Assembly (NCBI GenBank): GCA_026874595.1
Contig: CM049322.1
Coordinates: 52,477,386-52,541,385, forward strand
DNA length: 64,000 bases
Source of the DNA: Sipunculus nudus
Taxonomy: Eukaryota > Annelida > Sipuncula > Golfingiida > Sipunculidae
Reading direction: 5' to 3'
Translations under genes and position numbers: made by a program
Shown: piece after piece, positions 1 through 12,626 of the stretch
Layout: each line of letters opens with the position of its first letter
How positions within the stretch are numbered: the first letter of the stretch is position 1
Notes under the pieces: model-generated
Databases searched by the model: none
The model's input: only the letters and a program-made list of their open reading frames with translations
Told to the model about the DNA's origin: nothing

Positions 1-1600
1 TTTTGATAGTTTTGATCTCTAGGTGATACCTAAGGATATAAAATATACATATACATGGTGTAGTGGGGATTATTGTTTGAAAAGGAAAGTCACCTGACAC
101 TCCATATTTGATTTATGGACAATAAGCAGTAGTACATTCAGGGTTGCTATTTGACCAAGGTAAAACCTATTTTACCCAATCCAGTGGGTAAAACCTGGGT
201 TAAAAGTATTTTATCCAGGATTAACCATTATGTACTCCAGAGTTTTGCCCAGCATATTAAAATATTTTTTTAAAGATAAGCTTCTTTTGAATTGGTCAAA
301 AGAAGTTAAGCACACATTTTGTGAACATAGGTAGCTAAGCCAAGTGGCTCTGACCACATCATCCCTGTCTAAAGGAAGCTATTTACACCCATTTGCAACT
401 TGCACTTTAACTAATGTTGGGTTGCATGTACAAAGCACATCACTCTGAATAATAGAAATTAGTGGTAAAACCAATTCTGAGGAATACCTTGTTAAAACTG
501 TTTAACTCAAACTGGGTTTTATTTTGCAACTGACATGCTCCCATATATAGCAGGGTACATCTCAACAGCTGATCACTATATTATGTTCAGCTGTAAATAA
601 AGAACATGCTGTTGTACTACTAGTAATTCTGGGACTGGTGCAGTTCTAAAATTTAAAGTTTTAGATCCAGTAAGATACTGAAGAAGCACCCTTATGTCCA
701 TGACAAAATAAAGCCCACTGTCTCTATAGGGGTGTATGCTTAGGGGTAGATTTGATGAAAAATAGGTGAATACATGCTCCGTGTTAGTCTATGTGATTCA
801 TATATTAAGGTATATAGGTCTGCTGCATTAATAAATTACTTGCATTTTTGGAGGTGAAAGTTAAAGCAGAAACCTATAAACCTTGATTTGCACACTAATA
901 AATTTTCAATGTGGATTTCATGTGAAAAAAAAAATCAAATTCCTACTTAACCCACAACATGTGGAAATAAAAAGTCCTGTATTTTTGTAGGAAAAAAGCA
1001 ATTAAGATCACTTTACATAAAGGAGAAAATTGTTTAAGGACAGCATTTACATGGTGCCAATTATGTGTATATGACTGTAAATTTGAACGAGACCGTGGTC
1101 AAATACTATACATGCAGACACATAGACATATGATCATTCTATTCATGTCATGTGAATACCTACATTGTATTTAGATATCTATATAATGTTAATACATATA
1201 ACAAATCCTTAATAAAACATGGATACAAGCACAGATCTTCTTCTATGGTAAAATATATGCTTATGAAAGTCCACAAGGTCCAACAAAAATACTAATTCAA
1301 ATATAGGAAATCAAAGTAAAGGAGATACCAATAATAAAGACCAGACTTGCTTAAAAACAAAGAGTCCATACCAGGTCTATGTAACTTTACATTATATTTC
1401 ACACAAGTTTGTGCTTTAACCATAAAAACATAAGTTTTTTTTCTCAAATCAAGCACCTGATATAAAGTAATAAGTAGATAAGCTAACACATGCCAGGCTG
1501 TTGCCTTAGATCTGACTGCTTCAGTCTTGTGTAATTCTGTATTCTTTTGATATATACTGAAAAGTTGATCTTAAAGGAAAGATGATTTGCATTTCCTACC
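1..1600. other. gene-free AT-rich stretch
   Basis: I see no coding exon, RNA gene or recognised mobile element here. Open frames are short and of low complexity. Positions 150-235 hold two imperfect copies of a GGTAAAACC-type motif, too short to classify. Confidence 0.5.
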
Positions 1601-1619
1601 ATGAGGGTTCATGGTCCAG

Positions 1620-2262
1620 TGATGCAGTTGAGTCCACCCCATCCAAGTCCAAGTGCATGTCAGAGTCCAGGTCACTCGAGTCCAATTCCAAATCTGAGTC
1701 CTTAAGGTTTACGTCCAAGTCCAACTTCTTCAAGTCTGAGTCATTTGGTACATGCAGAGTCCAAGTTTGTCACAAATTTTCTTATTAAAAGAACTTGGAA
1801 AAGGATATTTGAGATAATCATGCAAATTTATTAATTTTCAAGTGTGCTTTATTTAAATGTTTAATTAGATTTAACTCCTGATACAGAGCTAAATCTTGGT
1901 ATGTTTTGTCTTATTTTTTTATAAAATTCAATTAGTAGGTAACCCATGTGCACAATCTGAACATAATATGTGAGTTTTCTTTTTTATTGGACTCAACAGT
2001 CAAAAAAGGTCCCGAGGCCTGATAAAAGGGGGATCCAGGCCACAAAATGTTGTCTGAAACCCTGAAAAAAGGTTGCAGCATATGACCTCAGGACCCCCCT
2101 CAATCTGCTTCTGCTTGAGATGGACTCTGGCTGATTTCTTGAGATCTTAAAACTGCGAGTCTAAGTAGATGTCCAAGTTCAGGACCCTCGCGTCCAAGTC
2201 AGAGTCCTTAAAAAGTGAACTTGAGTCTGAACTAGAGTACAAGTCCAGACTGGAATTCTACA
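1620..2262. repeat. two clusters of degenerate GAGTCC/AAGTCC hexamers
   Basis: Positions about 1628-1770 and 2155-2262 are built from many spaced, diverged copies of AAGTCC, GAGTCC and GAGTCT. The two clusters are separated by about 380 bp of ordinary sequence. In one forward frame (1582-1785) the first cluster reads as a Ser/Lys/Glu-rich 68-residue peptide, but this follows from the hexamer and no homology is recognised. It looks like a decayed simple-sequence or minisatellite region. Confidence 0.6.
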
Positions 2263-3390
2263 ACACTGCCATGTTCTGCCAGCAGATTTATTAAAACTCA
2301 TTCAGAGTTTAAGACCTTTCATTCTGTAAGAGAATATTTTCATATTAAAGTTCAAATGCATTACAGAACATAAATAGGATATGGTTATATTGTATGATTA
2401 TCATGTCTTGTTAAAAATAGGAATATAAATAGAATGTATTCATGAAATGCTTGCAATGATAAAACAATGAAATAAATCTGGGAAAGTTTATTTATGAACT
2501 CAGCATGACTATAACATAACAGGGTTTTCTCTGATTTAATGGGTTTTTTTAATAAACACATGCTATTTGTTGAACACAATGCTTATATATTGGGTCATAC
2601 TGATTATTGCTGATTGCATGTATCTTTATATCAGAAGGTGGAAAAGCATATATACTATCTATGATTGAACTGCATTATTTTTATATTTTCAGTTAATGTA
2701 TTGTTTTAATGAATTTGTCTTTAAACATTTAAGGTAATCAGGATGTTACACATGTCACATTTAGCAGTAAAGGAACCACATTTGAATAATAATTTGTTGT
2801 TAAAATACATAAAAATTTAATCCAGTGCAAAAATAAAAACAAAATGAAAATCATAATTAATATTTTGTTGTATTTAAACATCACATAATAATATATGTTC
2901 ATTCGGCTCAAAACTTTGGCATTTTCTCACATGCCTACATTTGTGTAAAAACTCCCCCCCCCCCCCCCCCCCACACACACACGTACACACCAACCAAAGA
3001 AAAGGGGGCGTGGCACTAAGAAAACTTTCTTGGAAGAAAAACTTTGGCAGTACAGGTTTAATGCTAGCCCACTGATTATATGGTACTATTTAAACAGTTT
3101 TATTTATAAAAAGCAAATTATGGTCGTACTTTGATATTTTATTTATTAATTGATAACAGTCTGGCACACGAAGCATGCAGGCAAAACGTACACACATGGA
3201 CTTGAGCGATATCAGGAAGTGCAACGTTTAACACAGTATGTCATCATGAATGCACATGTGGTATCCTTATGAGTGATACTTAGAAGCTGCAATAACCTGA
3301 GTATATGCCGTACGTCAATGACACAGCGTCAGTTATCCTAATTTGAGTGACTTTTGATAGCGAAAATGTGTTTCGTGCCCATGACTCGCT
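2263..3390. other. gene-free stretch with a poly-C/CA tract
   Basis: There is no convincing gene. Positions 2954-2972 are a 19-base C homopolymer followed by a short CA run to about 2982. The rest is AT-rich without recognisable repeats. Confidence 0.5.
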
Positions 3391-3545
3391 TGCAGCTGTA
3401 CCTGAATGGAATCGCGTACCACGCATGCGCAGCTTGAACTCATCTGAATAGATTCGGGCGGAATCCCAGGCCCAAAATGGTCTCCGTTTACAGACCCACT
3501 GGGGGCTTGCGGAGCGCCACCGTGTGTCTGTGTAAGAGACTAATA
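3390..3545. promoter_or_regulatory. possible GC-richer promoter or first-exon region
   Basis: Composition rises above the AT-rich surroundings. GCATGCGC near 3423 resembles an NRF-1 half palindrome, and CCAAAATGG near 3472 resembles a YY1 site overlapping an ATG. A forward reading frame from the ATG at 3477 meets a GTAAGA donor-like sequence near 3532, so a short first coding exon is conceivable. No downstream exon was found. This is suggestive only; it may be an old repeat. Confidence 0.2.
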
Positions 3546-3599
3546 GTACTGTCAAGTGGCAAAGATGGGGGTATTAAAGGCCACATAAACAAGAACAGG

Positions 3600-3960
3600 A
3601 TAATAAGTGGCGCCACCAATATCCGGTTCATGACAACAAATCCAAGATATTCGTTCAACTAGAACCTTGGATAAATCCATGCAAGATTTCCTGAGATATT
3701 TAAGAATATGAGTGATTTTCTCCCAAAATGGACATATTCAAGGTCAGGTCACTCTCCTCGTAAAGGTCATGACCCTATTTTGATAGGGTTTGTCCTCTCG
3801 CCCATATATAGCACATGTGAAGTTTGGTAAAGATCTGTGAAATATTTTTCGAGTTATCTCACCTGAAAGAAATTTTTGCGGCGGCGGCGCGACCTTGCCC
3901 AAATTATAGTATCCCAACTTGTCTGTGGATACAATTATTGGATTTCACTTGGTCAGTGTT
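3600..3960. repeat. decayed repeat with GGCGCC core
   Basis: It opens with AGTGGCGCCACC near 3606, a near copy of the palindrome shared by repeats across the window. The following text (initial segments around 3630-3720) resembles the roughly 140-bp units at 37.5-37.9 kb. No ends could be set. Confidence 0.4.
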
Positions 3961-4039
3961 GCTATCTGTGTAGATGTGAAAATAAAGGGTAGAGGGGGAT
4001 GGGTGATGTGAGAATTACTGTACAATTGTGACATAATAA

Positions 4040-4672
4040 GGTTACCCAGGTGGGGCTAAAGTGACCAGCAGTGGCTGCCTGGGGCTTGACAATGCAAGTG
4101 ACTACAATATGGCCTCAAAATAAAAATTCGATTCCTAGCAAAATTGTTTAACTTTTATTTTCAAATATCAGATTTAAAAAGATTAAATCATTATTTATAC
4201 ATACTAGGAAATTTAGTTTATTGGTATTTACAGGGGAAAATGTGTCGTGGTAAAAGTTAGGCCAAATTTAAGGTACCTTTGGAATAAAGTCTCTGGCTTC
4301 AACAATTATCGTTTTAGGTGAGTAAATATAATTCCTGATTTTTGACAAAGTGCGTTTTTTTAGCCCATGGAACAGTTATATCAAACAGGAATAAATTAAC
4401 AACAGTCGTTTTCGTAGTGGGCAATTCTGAAGTGTAACAATACTTTTTTAATTGAAAACGGTGTTTTTTTCCACTTAATTTCTTGAAGGAACAAAGTCTC
4501 AGTGACCCAGTTTTCGGTATGATGGGAGAACTAAAGAACATCAAACTGTAAGTTAAATTTTCAATTCGTAGGTTCAATGGTTTCAAAACGGGTCTTCCTT
4601 ACGTCCGGCGGATAGTCGACGGATAGGACCATCACTATAGCTCAGTTTACTTATCGTCAGCTAAGCTAAAAT
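4040..4672 (+). repeat. AT-rich-core element with 3' hairpin
   Basis: This is one unit of the AT-rich core family, also present at 7.4-8.95, 20.45-21.89 and 30.15-31.69 kb. Shared landmarks are a GTGCC/GTCGTGG motif, then CAAATTTAAGGTACC near 4263, then a closing microsatellite remnant. It ends in the hairpin 4638-4668, whose arms are variants of the TAGCTCAG...CTGAGCTA stem, followed by A-rich sequence. The head is not recognisable. The forward and reverse open frames inside it are by-products of the repeat. Confidence 0.6.
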
Positions 4673-4734
4673 AATAGACGAAAATTACCCCTTCAATTAA
4701 TTTTGATACTTTTTTACTGGTCATATATTAAATA

Positions 4735-5560
4735 AGGGGCCCATGGCTCTCGTCGCTCAGATGAATTTGTCTATAAGGATACTTTTTTGAACTTTTTTTC
4801 AAAATGTGCGTCCTGTGACCTTGACCAATGAATTTGTTACCTAAAATCTGAGAATTTACCAAACTTGAGCTTTCAGCATTTTGTATTCATAACAATCTTT
4901 TACAAAACGTTGGTCCCGTGACCTTGACCTCTGACCACGTAACCACCTAACCTACAGATTCCTTCCATTTTGAGCAGGTAGGTCATATGTGAAAAATTGA
5001 AGGATAAGGATTAAAAGTTTGATTCACAATGCACCCACAATCTTTTGTAAGATGCGAGTCCTCTGATCTTCACCATTGAACTGGGGACCCCGAAATGATT
5101 CTTACTTCAGTAGTACGTCATTAATAAATCATCAATCCATATCGGAGTTATTGTTCGTAAACTAATTTGTCAATGGATAGGCCCTATGACCTTGAATGAT
5201 TTTGACCCTGTGACCTTGACCCTGTAACCCTAAAATAAAAATAGAATCTTCCCCTTTTGGCAGGTGATCAAAATCTAGAAGAGGGAAGATTTGTGATGAA
5301 ATGCTTGGCTAGAAATGCTTCCAAAACTTTTCAAATAAGTGGTTCCTGTAACCTTGACCTTTCACCTCCTGACCCCAACATTATAAGGGTTCTTGCTTAT
5401 TGGTGGCCATACTTAAGTCAAGTTTAAAATCTAGATATCAATCCAACTGGAAGTATCATATGGAAACAAATTTGTGGACGAACAAACGGATGGACAGACA
5501 GACGAACAGACGGAAATACTAGTGATTACTATAGGGCACCCACTTTTGATAAAAAAACAC
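4735..5560 (+). repeat. repeat with TGACCT arrays and ACGG-type microsatellite
   Basis: It begins with a decayed head (GGCCCATGGCTCTCGTCGCTCAG) at about 4737. It continues with several roughly 140-bp imperfect units, each carrying CTGTGACCTTGACC-like half-sites (near 4815, 4918, 5187-5226 and 5347). It closes with a degenerate ACGG/GGAC microsatellite at about 5470-5515. The terminal hairpin is not preserved. The core matches the 2.4 kb elements at 15.8-18.2 and 56.4-58.8 kb. Confidence 0.55.
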
Positions 5561-5639
5561 ACCAGGTTTTATGACACTAAATTAAACCACAGCTGAAAAA
5601 CTGATATGATTGCTGTCATTTTACTTTCTCGAAAATAGA

Positions 5640-6025
5640 AAAAAAAATCGTAAAAATTAGAAATAAATGCAGGTGGCGCCACAAGTTTTTCGAACTGACA
5701 AAACTGGTCATGTTCAATATTGAGGGCAAGATTCATGACAATCCAAGCATTAATTATCAAGATTTTGGAGGTTTTGTATCAAATTTTAATTATTCGGGGG
5801 GGGGGGGACTTAGCTAGGAGAATATAGATCGCAGTGACCTAATTTCAGGCTTCCAGGAATTCTTTTTTATTGACCTCAATGAATATTCACTTAGCAGCTT
5901 CTAGGGTCAGCGGTTACAATTTGTGCCCTGTTATCGGACAAACAGCTAGACGGACGTACGAATGAAGATGGACAAAAGGTGATCGCTATATAGCCCAGAA
6001 GACTTCCAGTCAGCTAATTTAAAGA
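5640..6025 (+). repeat. 337-type unit with palindrome and decayed tail
   Basis: GGTGGCGCCACA at 5672 starts the unit. The usual landmarks follow in diverged form: GCATTAATTATCAAG, a G homopolymer (about 5797-5808), CAGTGACCTAATTTCAGG, GGTTACAATTTGTGCCCTG, ACGG-type repeats, and a decayed hairpin at about 5990-6025. A head of the next element (CAAGTGACCCATGGGTCA, 6111) follows within 90 bp. Confidence 0.6.
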
Positions 6026-6110
6026 CTAACAGTTCAGTCAAGTTAATTTTTGTTGAGAGTATGCTAAACGCAAATACTGTTTTCATAATACCTAACACAA
6101 TGGCCACAGA

Positions 6111-6660
6111 CAAGTGACCCATGGGTCATGACGCTCAGCTGAGGGAACACAGTTTGAAGATTCTAGGTGCTATGGTTACGATTTGTGACCTCATAACGGC
6201 CAGTTAAAGTTTAAAGAAAATGCGTAAAATTAAAAAAATGCAGGTGCGCCACCAGTCTGCAGAAACTGAAATAACGCTCCGTGATGAATGTGCATTCAAA
6301 GAATCATGGTTATGAATGCTCTAGTTGTTCAGAAATTAGAAGTTTTCTATTTTTTTTTTATTTTACTTAGGGGTACCTACACGCTCTATAGCACAAAGGA
6401 CATGGGGAAACAGAGACCTAATTTCAGGTTTCCAAGAATATTTTAATGGACCTTCCTGCAAGTTAAATTAGAAGATTCTTGGTTGAATTGTTAGGACTGT
6501 ACCTTGATAACGGACCACTGCATCTTTGGGGGTCTCTTACAAAAGAGGAAACAATGTTTATAAATAAAAAAAAAATCCAGGTGGCGCCACCAGTCTGCAG
6601 GAGCTGATGAAAGTCCATGATGAATATGTATGCAAAAAAAAAAAAAACAAAAAAAAAAAA
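6111..6660 (+). repeat. 337-type element fragments with head at 6111
   Basis: The head CAAGTGACCCATGGGTCA with GCTCAGCTG at 6133-6141 leads directly into the distal half of a 337-type unit. A near palindrome follows at about 6241, then an exact GGTGGCGCCACC at 6580-6591 starts another unit cut short by A tracts. Parts of several units are fused, as expected for repeatedly deleted copies. Confidence 0.55.
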
Positions 6661-7240
6661 CAAGGGACCCATGGGTCACATCGCTCAGCTGAATTTTGGA
6701 AAATATTAGCAAATACAAAATATTCTTATTTCTTTTGGTTTATGTATATTAGCATTTCAAAAGCAAAGAGAAAATGGAGCTGCTAAAATTAAACTGTAGA
6801 TTATAGAATAATGGACATAAGCTAAAACAAATGCACTGTGTAATGAACTTGTGGCCTGAAACTATTTTATGATGCACCAAGGGAAAAATGGGCCAACGGT
6901 AAGTGTTACGAGAGTTACATTTCATAAACAAAGAATGTGTGAAGAAATTCAATAGTTAAATATATGGCCATATGATTTAAAAATTATTCCCACAAAGTTT
7001 GACCAATATTTCTGATTTTAAAACTAAGTATTCACACCAAGGCCCGGCCAAATTTAAGAGAGACAAATGCTACAAAGTATTTATATCTTCTTAAATCTAG
7101 TCAATTAGCATTTACGTTAGATCATAATATTTTATCACATTTGAATGTTAGAATTCAATTCCTGAACATTTTTATCTTTAAAAAAAATTAAAATTGTCCA
7201 AGTCTACACAAAAAGAATTAATTTAACATTAAAATTATAA
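6661..7240 (+). repeat. element head followed by unclassified AT-rich sequence
   Basis: CAAGGGACCCATGGGTCA at 6661 with GCTCAGCTG at 6683-6691 is a clear head, preceded by long A tracts. What follows to about 7240 matches no other core in the window and contains no gene. Confidence 0.4.
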
Positions 7241-7359
7241 GATTCATCTTGTTTATGAGTCCTGTGTTTTGAAGAGGTCGATGGGGGAGGAGTCTCTGTT
7301 GTTACTGCTGGTTGCTGAAAAATGGGAAACTATTCATCTTGTTTTATAGTACAGGTCTG

Positions 7360-8957
7360 TCAACAGAATTGGGTGTGGTTGGGGGGGGGGGAGGGGGAGA
7401 CTCCCTGTGGTATTAACTGCAGACAGCCGGAATTAGCTCAACAAAGAGAGAGGGCTTGCAGGAGTGTTGGGATTAAATAACAACACCCAGGGCACAGAGA
7501 GCTATACTGAATGACCTACAGTGACCCCTAAGTGGGCTGCTTGAAAATGTAAGGAAATACAACAAGAGCCTCCACAAAAAATCAATAACTAGCCTAATTG
7601 ATTAGCTTTTATTTTAAAATTCAAGATTTTAACAGATTAAATCCTTGTGTGTACATGCTGTGAATATAAAATCCACAGTACATACTTGAAAAAAACGTGC
7701 CGTGGCCAAATTTGGGCAAATTTAAGGTACTGATTTTATATTTATGCTAATAACTTGCAAAATTCAGATCTAATTTTCGGTGTACAATTGAATCTTGATT
7801 AAATGAAGTTATACCCCTGAAAAAAGGTCTCTAGCTTCAAGAATTATTATATTGAGTGAGTAAATATATTTCCTTATTTTTTTTTTCAAGTTGCATTATG
7901 TTTGTGCCCATAAGTTCAACAAATTACGCAATACTGACCTAATTTTTGGATGTACATAGGAAATGTATGGAAGAATATGCAATTTTTACTATGATCAAAT
8001 TCAGATCTTAGGTTTTGATATTAGGCATTCCTGAAGTGTAAAAATGATTTTCATAAAAAATTTGAGCTTTTCCTTAATTTCTCAAAGAAAAAAGTCCCAG
8101 AGACCTAGTTTTTGGCTTGGAAGGATATCTTAGGGACATCTAACATTATGCCAATTTTTGGATTACCAAGCAAAGTTGTAGTAAACAAAAGTGGAGTCAT
8201 GATGCTGGAAAATACAAATACATCAAGGCCTCTAAAAAACTCCAATAGCTAGACTATTTTTTAAGCTTATAATATCAAATTTCAAAATTCATCAGATTAA
8301 ATCCATATGTAAACTGGCTGTGAAAATTAAATCAACTGTACTTACAAGAAAAAAAACGTGCCATGGTCAAAGTTGGGCAAAATTTAAGGTACCAATTTTT
8401 TATTTTTGCTAATATTTAAAAACAAATTTTAAAGAATTTCATCTAGTTTTGGGTACAGAATTTAATTTTGATTTATTAAAGTTATATTACTGGAAAGAAA
8501 GTCCTTAGCTTTAACAAGTTTTGTGTTAAGTGATCAAATATCTTTCCTGATTTTTTACAAAATGCATTATGTTTGAGCCTATAACTTTTTTTAATTATAT
8601 AATACAGACCTAATTTCTGGCATGTACATAGGAACTATATAGAGGAATAATTATGGTAAATATGAGGAAAAACAGATGAGTGGTTTTGATATTAGGCAGT
8701 CCAGAAGTGTGAAAATCGGTTTTTAATAAAAAAAATTGAGGTTTTTCCTTAATTTCTCAAAGGAAAGAAGTCGCAAAGACCCAGTTTTCGGCTTGGTAGT
8801 ATATCTACGGGACATCTAACATTATGCCGAATTTTGGATTCCTAGGTCTTACGGTTTCAAAACGTGCAATATCTACGGATGGACGGACGGACAGACAGAC
8901 GGACGGACAAAGGACCACGACTATAGCTCAGATGACTTGTAGTCAGCTGAGCTAAAA
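7360..8957 (+). repeat. tandem dimer of the AT-rich core with intact 3' hairpin
   Basis: Two consecutive AT-rich core units (about 7550-8200 and 8205-8860) share the landmarks CAAGAGCCTC/CAAGGCCTC, CGTGCCGTGG/CGTGCCATGG, GGGCAAAATTTAAGGTAC and TTTTGATATTAGGCA. The second unit ends in an ACGG microsatellite (8876-8910) and the hairpin 8924-8954. That hairpin has two 14-base arms with one mismatch and loop TGT, followed by GCTAAAAA. A G-rich tract lies near 7380-7398. Confidence 0.7.
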
Positions 8958-8984
8958 ACACAAAAAAATTGTGATCAATGCACC

Positions 8985-9570
8985 AGTTGTTCAGATACTG
9001 GAGATTTGTAAGAAATTTTTAATAATTCTCGGGGTTACTTCTGAGCGCCATAGCTTGCAGGAAATGGGGTAACAGAGACCTAATTTCAGGTTTCCATGGA
9101 GATTTTCCATGGACTTTCCTGGATGTCAATATACAGATACCAGGTCCAATGGTTAAGATTTTGGCCCTGTATATGAAGGACTACATCTTTGAAGGTCTCG
9201 CATCTTCAAAAATAGAAAGAAAAAAAATGCGAAAAATTCGATAATCAATATATGAAAAATTTCTTGAACAATAAGCATGCAAAAAATCATGGCGATCAAT
9301 GCAGTAGTTATTCAGATACTGGAGCTTTTGTATCAAAATTTGAATTTTTCAGGGGGGTAATTTAGAGTCCCGTAGCGCAAGGATATGGTAAACAGACACT
9401 AAATTTTATATTTCCAAGGAATTTTTTCATGGACCTCCCTGGATGTAACGTTACAGGATTCTAGGCCCAGCGGTTACGATTTGTGCCCGGTTAACGGACA
9501 GACGGACGGCGGACAAACACTGATCGTTATAGCTCAGATGACTTTCATCCTCAAGGCTAAGTGACTCAAA
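8985..9570 (+). repeat. two decayed 337-type units with tail
   Basis: The GATCAATGCACCAGTTGTTCAGATACTGGAG-like landmark and the GAGACCTAATTTCAGG / CGATTTGTGCCCGG landmarks occur twice, about 300 bp apart. An ACGG microsatellite at 9488-9515 and a damaged hairpin end the copy near 9565. The palindrome has been lost. Confidence 0.55.
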
Positions 9571-9959
9571 ATTTTCTTGATCCAGTCAAACTCACCGGTG
9601 GAAAGCCCGTCTGGCACAAACCTGGTTGAATATGGATGGAACTGGTAACTGAGCTTACTGACAAGCCAGGATATATCCTACTAAAATTTGATGGATGGTA
9701 AGTGAATAAACAGTAAAGACAGAACAGATATCATTTAACTATATCACAACTGATGGTGGGGTCAATATACTGTTGTCACGTAATTACTCTACGGGTACTC
9801 CTCGGAAATGCCCGTTTTCGGTCTTGAGATCATAGGACCGATGCTATACGTGTGCCGCAGGATGCACTAATTTTCCATATTTTCCCGTAAATGTTGAAGA
9901 ATGCGTGGTATAGCTAGATTCCCCTGGGTTCCGTCACCGGGACTGGCAAAGAGCTAAGA

Positions 9960-10110
9960 ATTGTAATCGGACCAATGAGAGCGTGGTATCGCATTGTGCA
10001 TCCAGCTCCACGTTTTAAACATGCGACACCCGCTTTCGTTGGTCGAATCCTTGGCGCTGTGTCACAGCCGGTGTGATCACCACCGACTCAGTGTATATAA
10101 CCACTGTTTG
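9960..10110 (+). promoter_or_regulatory. candidate TATA/CCAAT promoter
   Basis: A GC-richer segment holds CCAAT at 9972-9976 and TATATAA at 10094-10100, about 120 bp apart. No recognised gene follows. The spacing is loose and the downstream frame closes quickly, so this is a weak candidate only. Confidence 0.2.
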
Positions 10111-10885
10111 AGGAGCGTAGCAAAATGAAAACAAAGGGCTGCTGGTTATATAGCTGGTTATATGGTATGATGCAAAACATTTTATAAACAATGTATTACA
10201 ACATATTTTGTCTAAACCAATTTCATTTCCCGAAGAAAAGAACACTTTAAAAAAATAAGGTTGTGATTTATTAAAAAGCAAAATTTGTAGTGACGTCAGT
10301 CACAAGTTAAATCCCTTGAGAAAAAAAAACCACACACACATCTCAATAAAATGTTGAAATATTGGATCAGCACAGTGTTATAATTAAAGAAAATAAATAT
10401 AAAAGCAGCTGCAGGGTTTAATTTATTGCTATATATACGAATGGCCATGTGCAGCCCCTCCTCCGCCTTCTCAAGTTGCACCATTTAAAAGGAAAACATT
10501 GACCTGGTCCACATAATGCAGCCATGACCACTCAGTTTGACTTAACAAACTCTAACGACTAGAATTGATAAATATTTAATTCAACCATGGCTTACAAGTT
10601 TATATAACTCGTTTATGAAAGTCTTCTACTTGTTCTTTACGTATTTCCTTCACAATACGACATTGTTCGTTAATCTGAATATTTCCTCTTACATAAAGAG
10701 GGAGAAACGTGATTTTCTTAACATCTAAAACACTCTGGATATGCATGGAGCTTTTGGACCTTCTTGCGATTGCAAGCTCATGGAAAAAAGGCATTCAAAG
10801 TAAACCAGACGTTCTTACAAAGCATAATGAAAAACAAGGATTTGAGAATAGTAGAGATATTGCCATACATCATATATTATCAAGG

Positions 10886-10887
<2 letters not shown>

Positions 10888-10964
<77 letters not shown>
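10888..10964. repeat. (TA)n microsatellite
   Basis: An uninterrupted AT/TA dinucleotide run of about 76 bases. Forward open frames across it that read as Tyr-Ile repeats are artefacts. Confidence 0.95.
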
Positions 10965-10968
<4 letters not shown>

Positions 10969-12626
10969 CATAAAGGCCATACGATATACATTTCATTTTA
11001 AAATCATTTTTTTATCATTTAAATCGTAAATATCATCACTTAACTTAATCCGAGGTGCATGCCCTGTGCTCTGACTTAGTGAAAGTCTACTATGGCGAAG
11101 CCAATACTTAGTATCTAATCTCAGCTAAGGTCTGAAATCTGCAGTAAAGGAAACGATTTTGCTAAGCTATCATATACTGTATATATACAGTTTTTATAAT
11201 ATCAGTAATTCAAACAGGTATAATGTATATAAATGCAATGTAATTCTTATTTGCTAGATGCATAACTAGAACTAACTTATATAACTAGAACAATTTTTAT
11301 ACTACTAGAGCTAGATAATTGAATTTTCTTAAAATTATGGTAAACACGCGACACATAAGCCATGACACTTAGCTGACCAACTCAGCTAGTGGGTCAATAG
11401 TTATATTAAAACCAAAGAAACACAACATTGGGTACCGAGAAAAAAAAGTATAAATGAAATTTAGTCCACAGTCTGGAATCAACATTGCCGCCACCTATCA
11501 TGCTTTTATTGCATAACAAATGCAGCAAATTTCAAGCAAACCAAGCTAGGCAAACATTTATCAATAATGGACAAAAAATGTCAGTAGCATTTCTGAATAC
11601 TTGGTTAGGCAGGTTTTAATTCAAATTTGCATGGTGGCAATTTGGTACATTTTTGTCTCTGCCAGAAAGGTATGCGTTCATCCACGTTCGTTTGTGTGTG
11701 TGTTTGTTCACAACATATCTCATATAACCATGAAATTTTTAGTGCATTTCAGGAATACATGTGCCAAATGAAGAATCAATTGGATTTTGGCGCTGATTCA
11801 GAAAGGGTTATTCAGAACGGTACAGTCACTTATGTACAGATGAACCTAGGAATATGGGCCAAATAAGTTAACGCAAACACTGCTTGGAGAGCAACCCCAA
11901 GTCGCCCCCCCCCCCCCTTTTCTCACAGGGTGGAGGCTTGCATTCCTTATAATGCAGATTATTTGTTCATTTTTTTTATCTTTTGCTCAATATTTACTCA
12001 GAAACCATGAACACTAAGAAGAATTTTACTTTTACAATGGTAAAAAGTCATCAAAATAATTTACCCATTTTCTTCTCACATGGTCCATCTTTTCAGTTGT
12101 TCTGTAGTGCAAAGGCAATTTATCTGTATTGTACAGATGTATAAGTACATGTTGTAAAAAAAAAATCTCATTGTATACTCTATGCCTGCAATTGGTAATA
12201 AACTGTCTTGAGTGCCCATAATATGAGCCAGCACCATTAATACTATACTCACACCTTCATACAAACATTATCATCAGTAGTTGTGTGAATCTACTAAGTC
12301 ATTCAGATAAATGATATTTTACTTTACTACTGAATAACCATAACATTTTCAAATAATAAAATGTGTTTCCATTTGGACTTCATTAGAAACCGAAAGGAAA
12401 ACAATCTAAGTGACATATTAACAAAAATATATATATATATTTTTTTAAAAACTGTTATCTGATCTAATGACTAGGCAATCCAAAAGGTGCTAAAAAGCTA
12501 AAATAGTTAATTGAAAACAAGTATAATGCAACAAAGACAAGCACACCAGGAATCAGGTGAGCAATGCATGCCAATGTTAATAAGGCTCAGTTTCTGTAAT
12601 GCTGGACCGGTTTTCTTTAAATTCAC

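Larger units (their letters stand above)
9571..12620. other. gene-free stretch
   Basis: No exon or recognised mobile element was found apart from the candidate promoter near 10.0 kb and the TA tract at 10.89 kb. A weak relic of the superfamily head (CCATGACACTTAGCTGACC) sits near 11360. Poly-C occurs near 11906-11917. Confidence 0.45.

Noticed and set aside
10709-11029. Forward frames through the TA tract reading Tyr-Ile repeats
   Set aside because: Pure dinucleotide repeat translated in frame; the same happens at 55379-55683 and 60374-60574.
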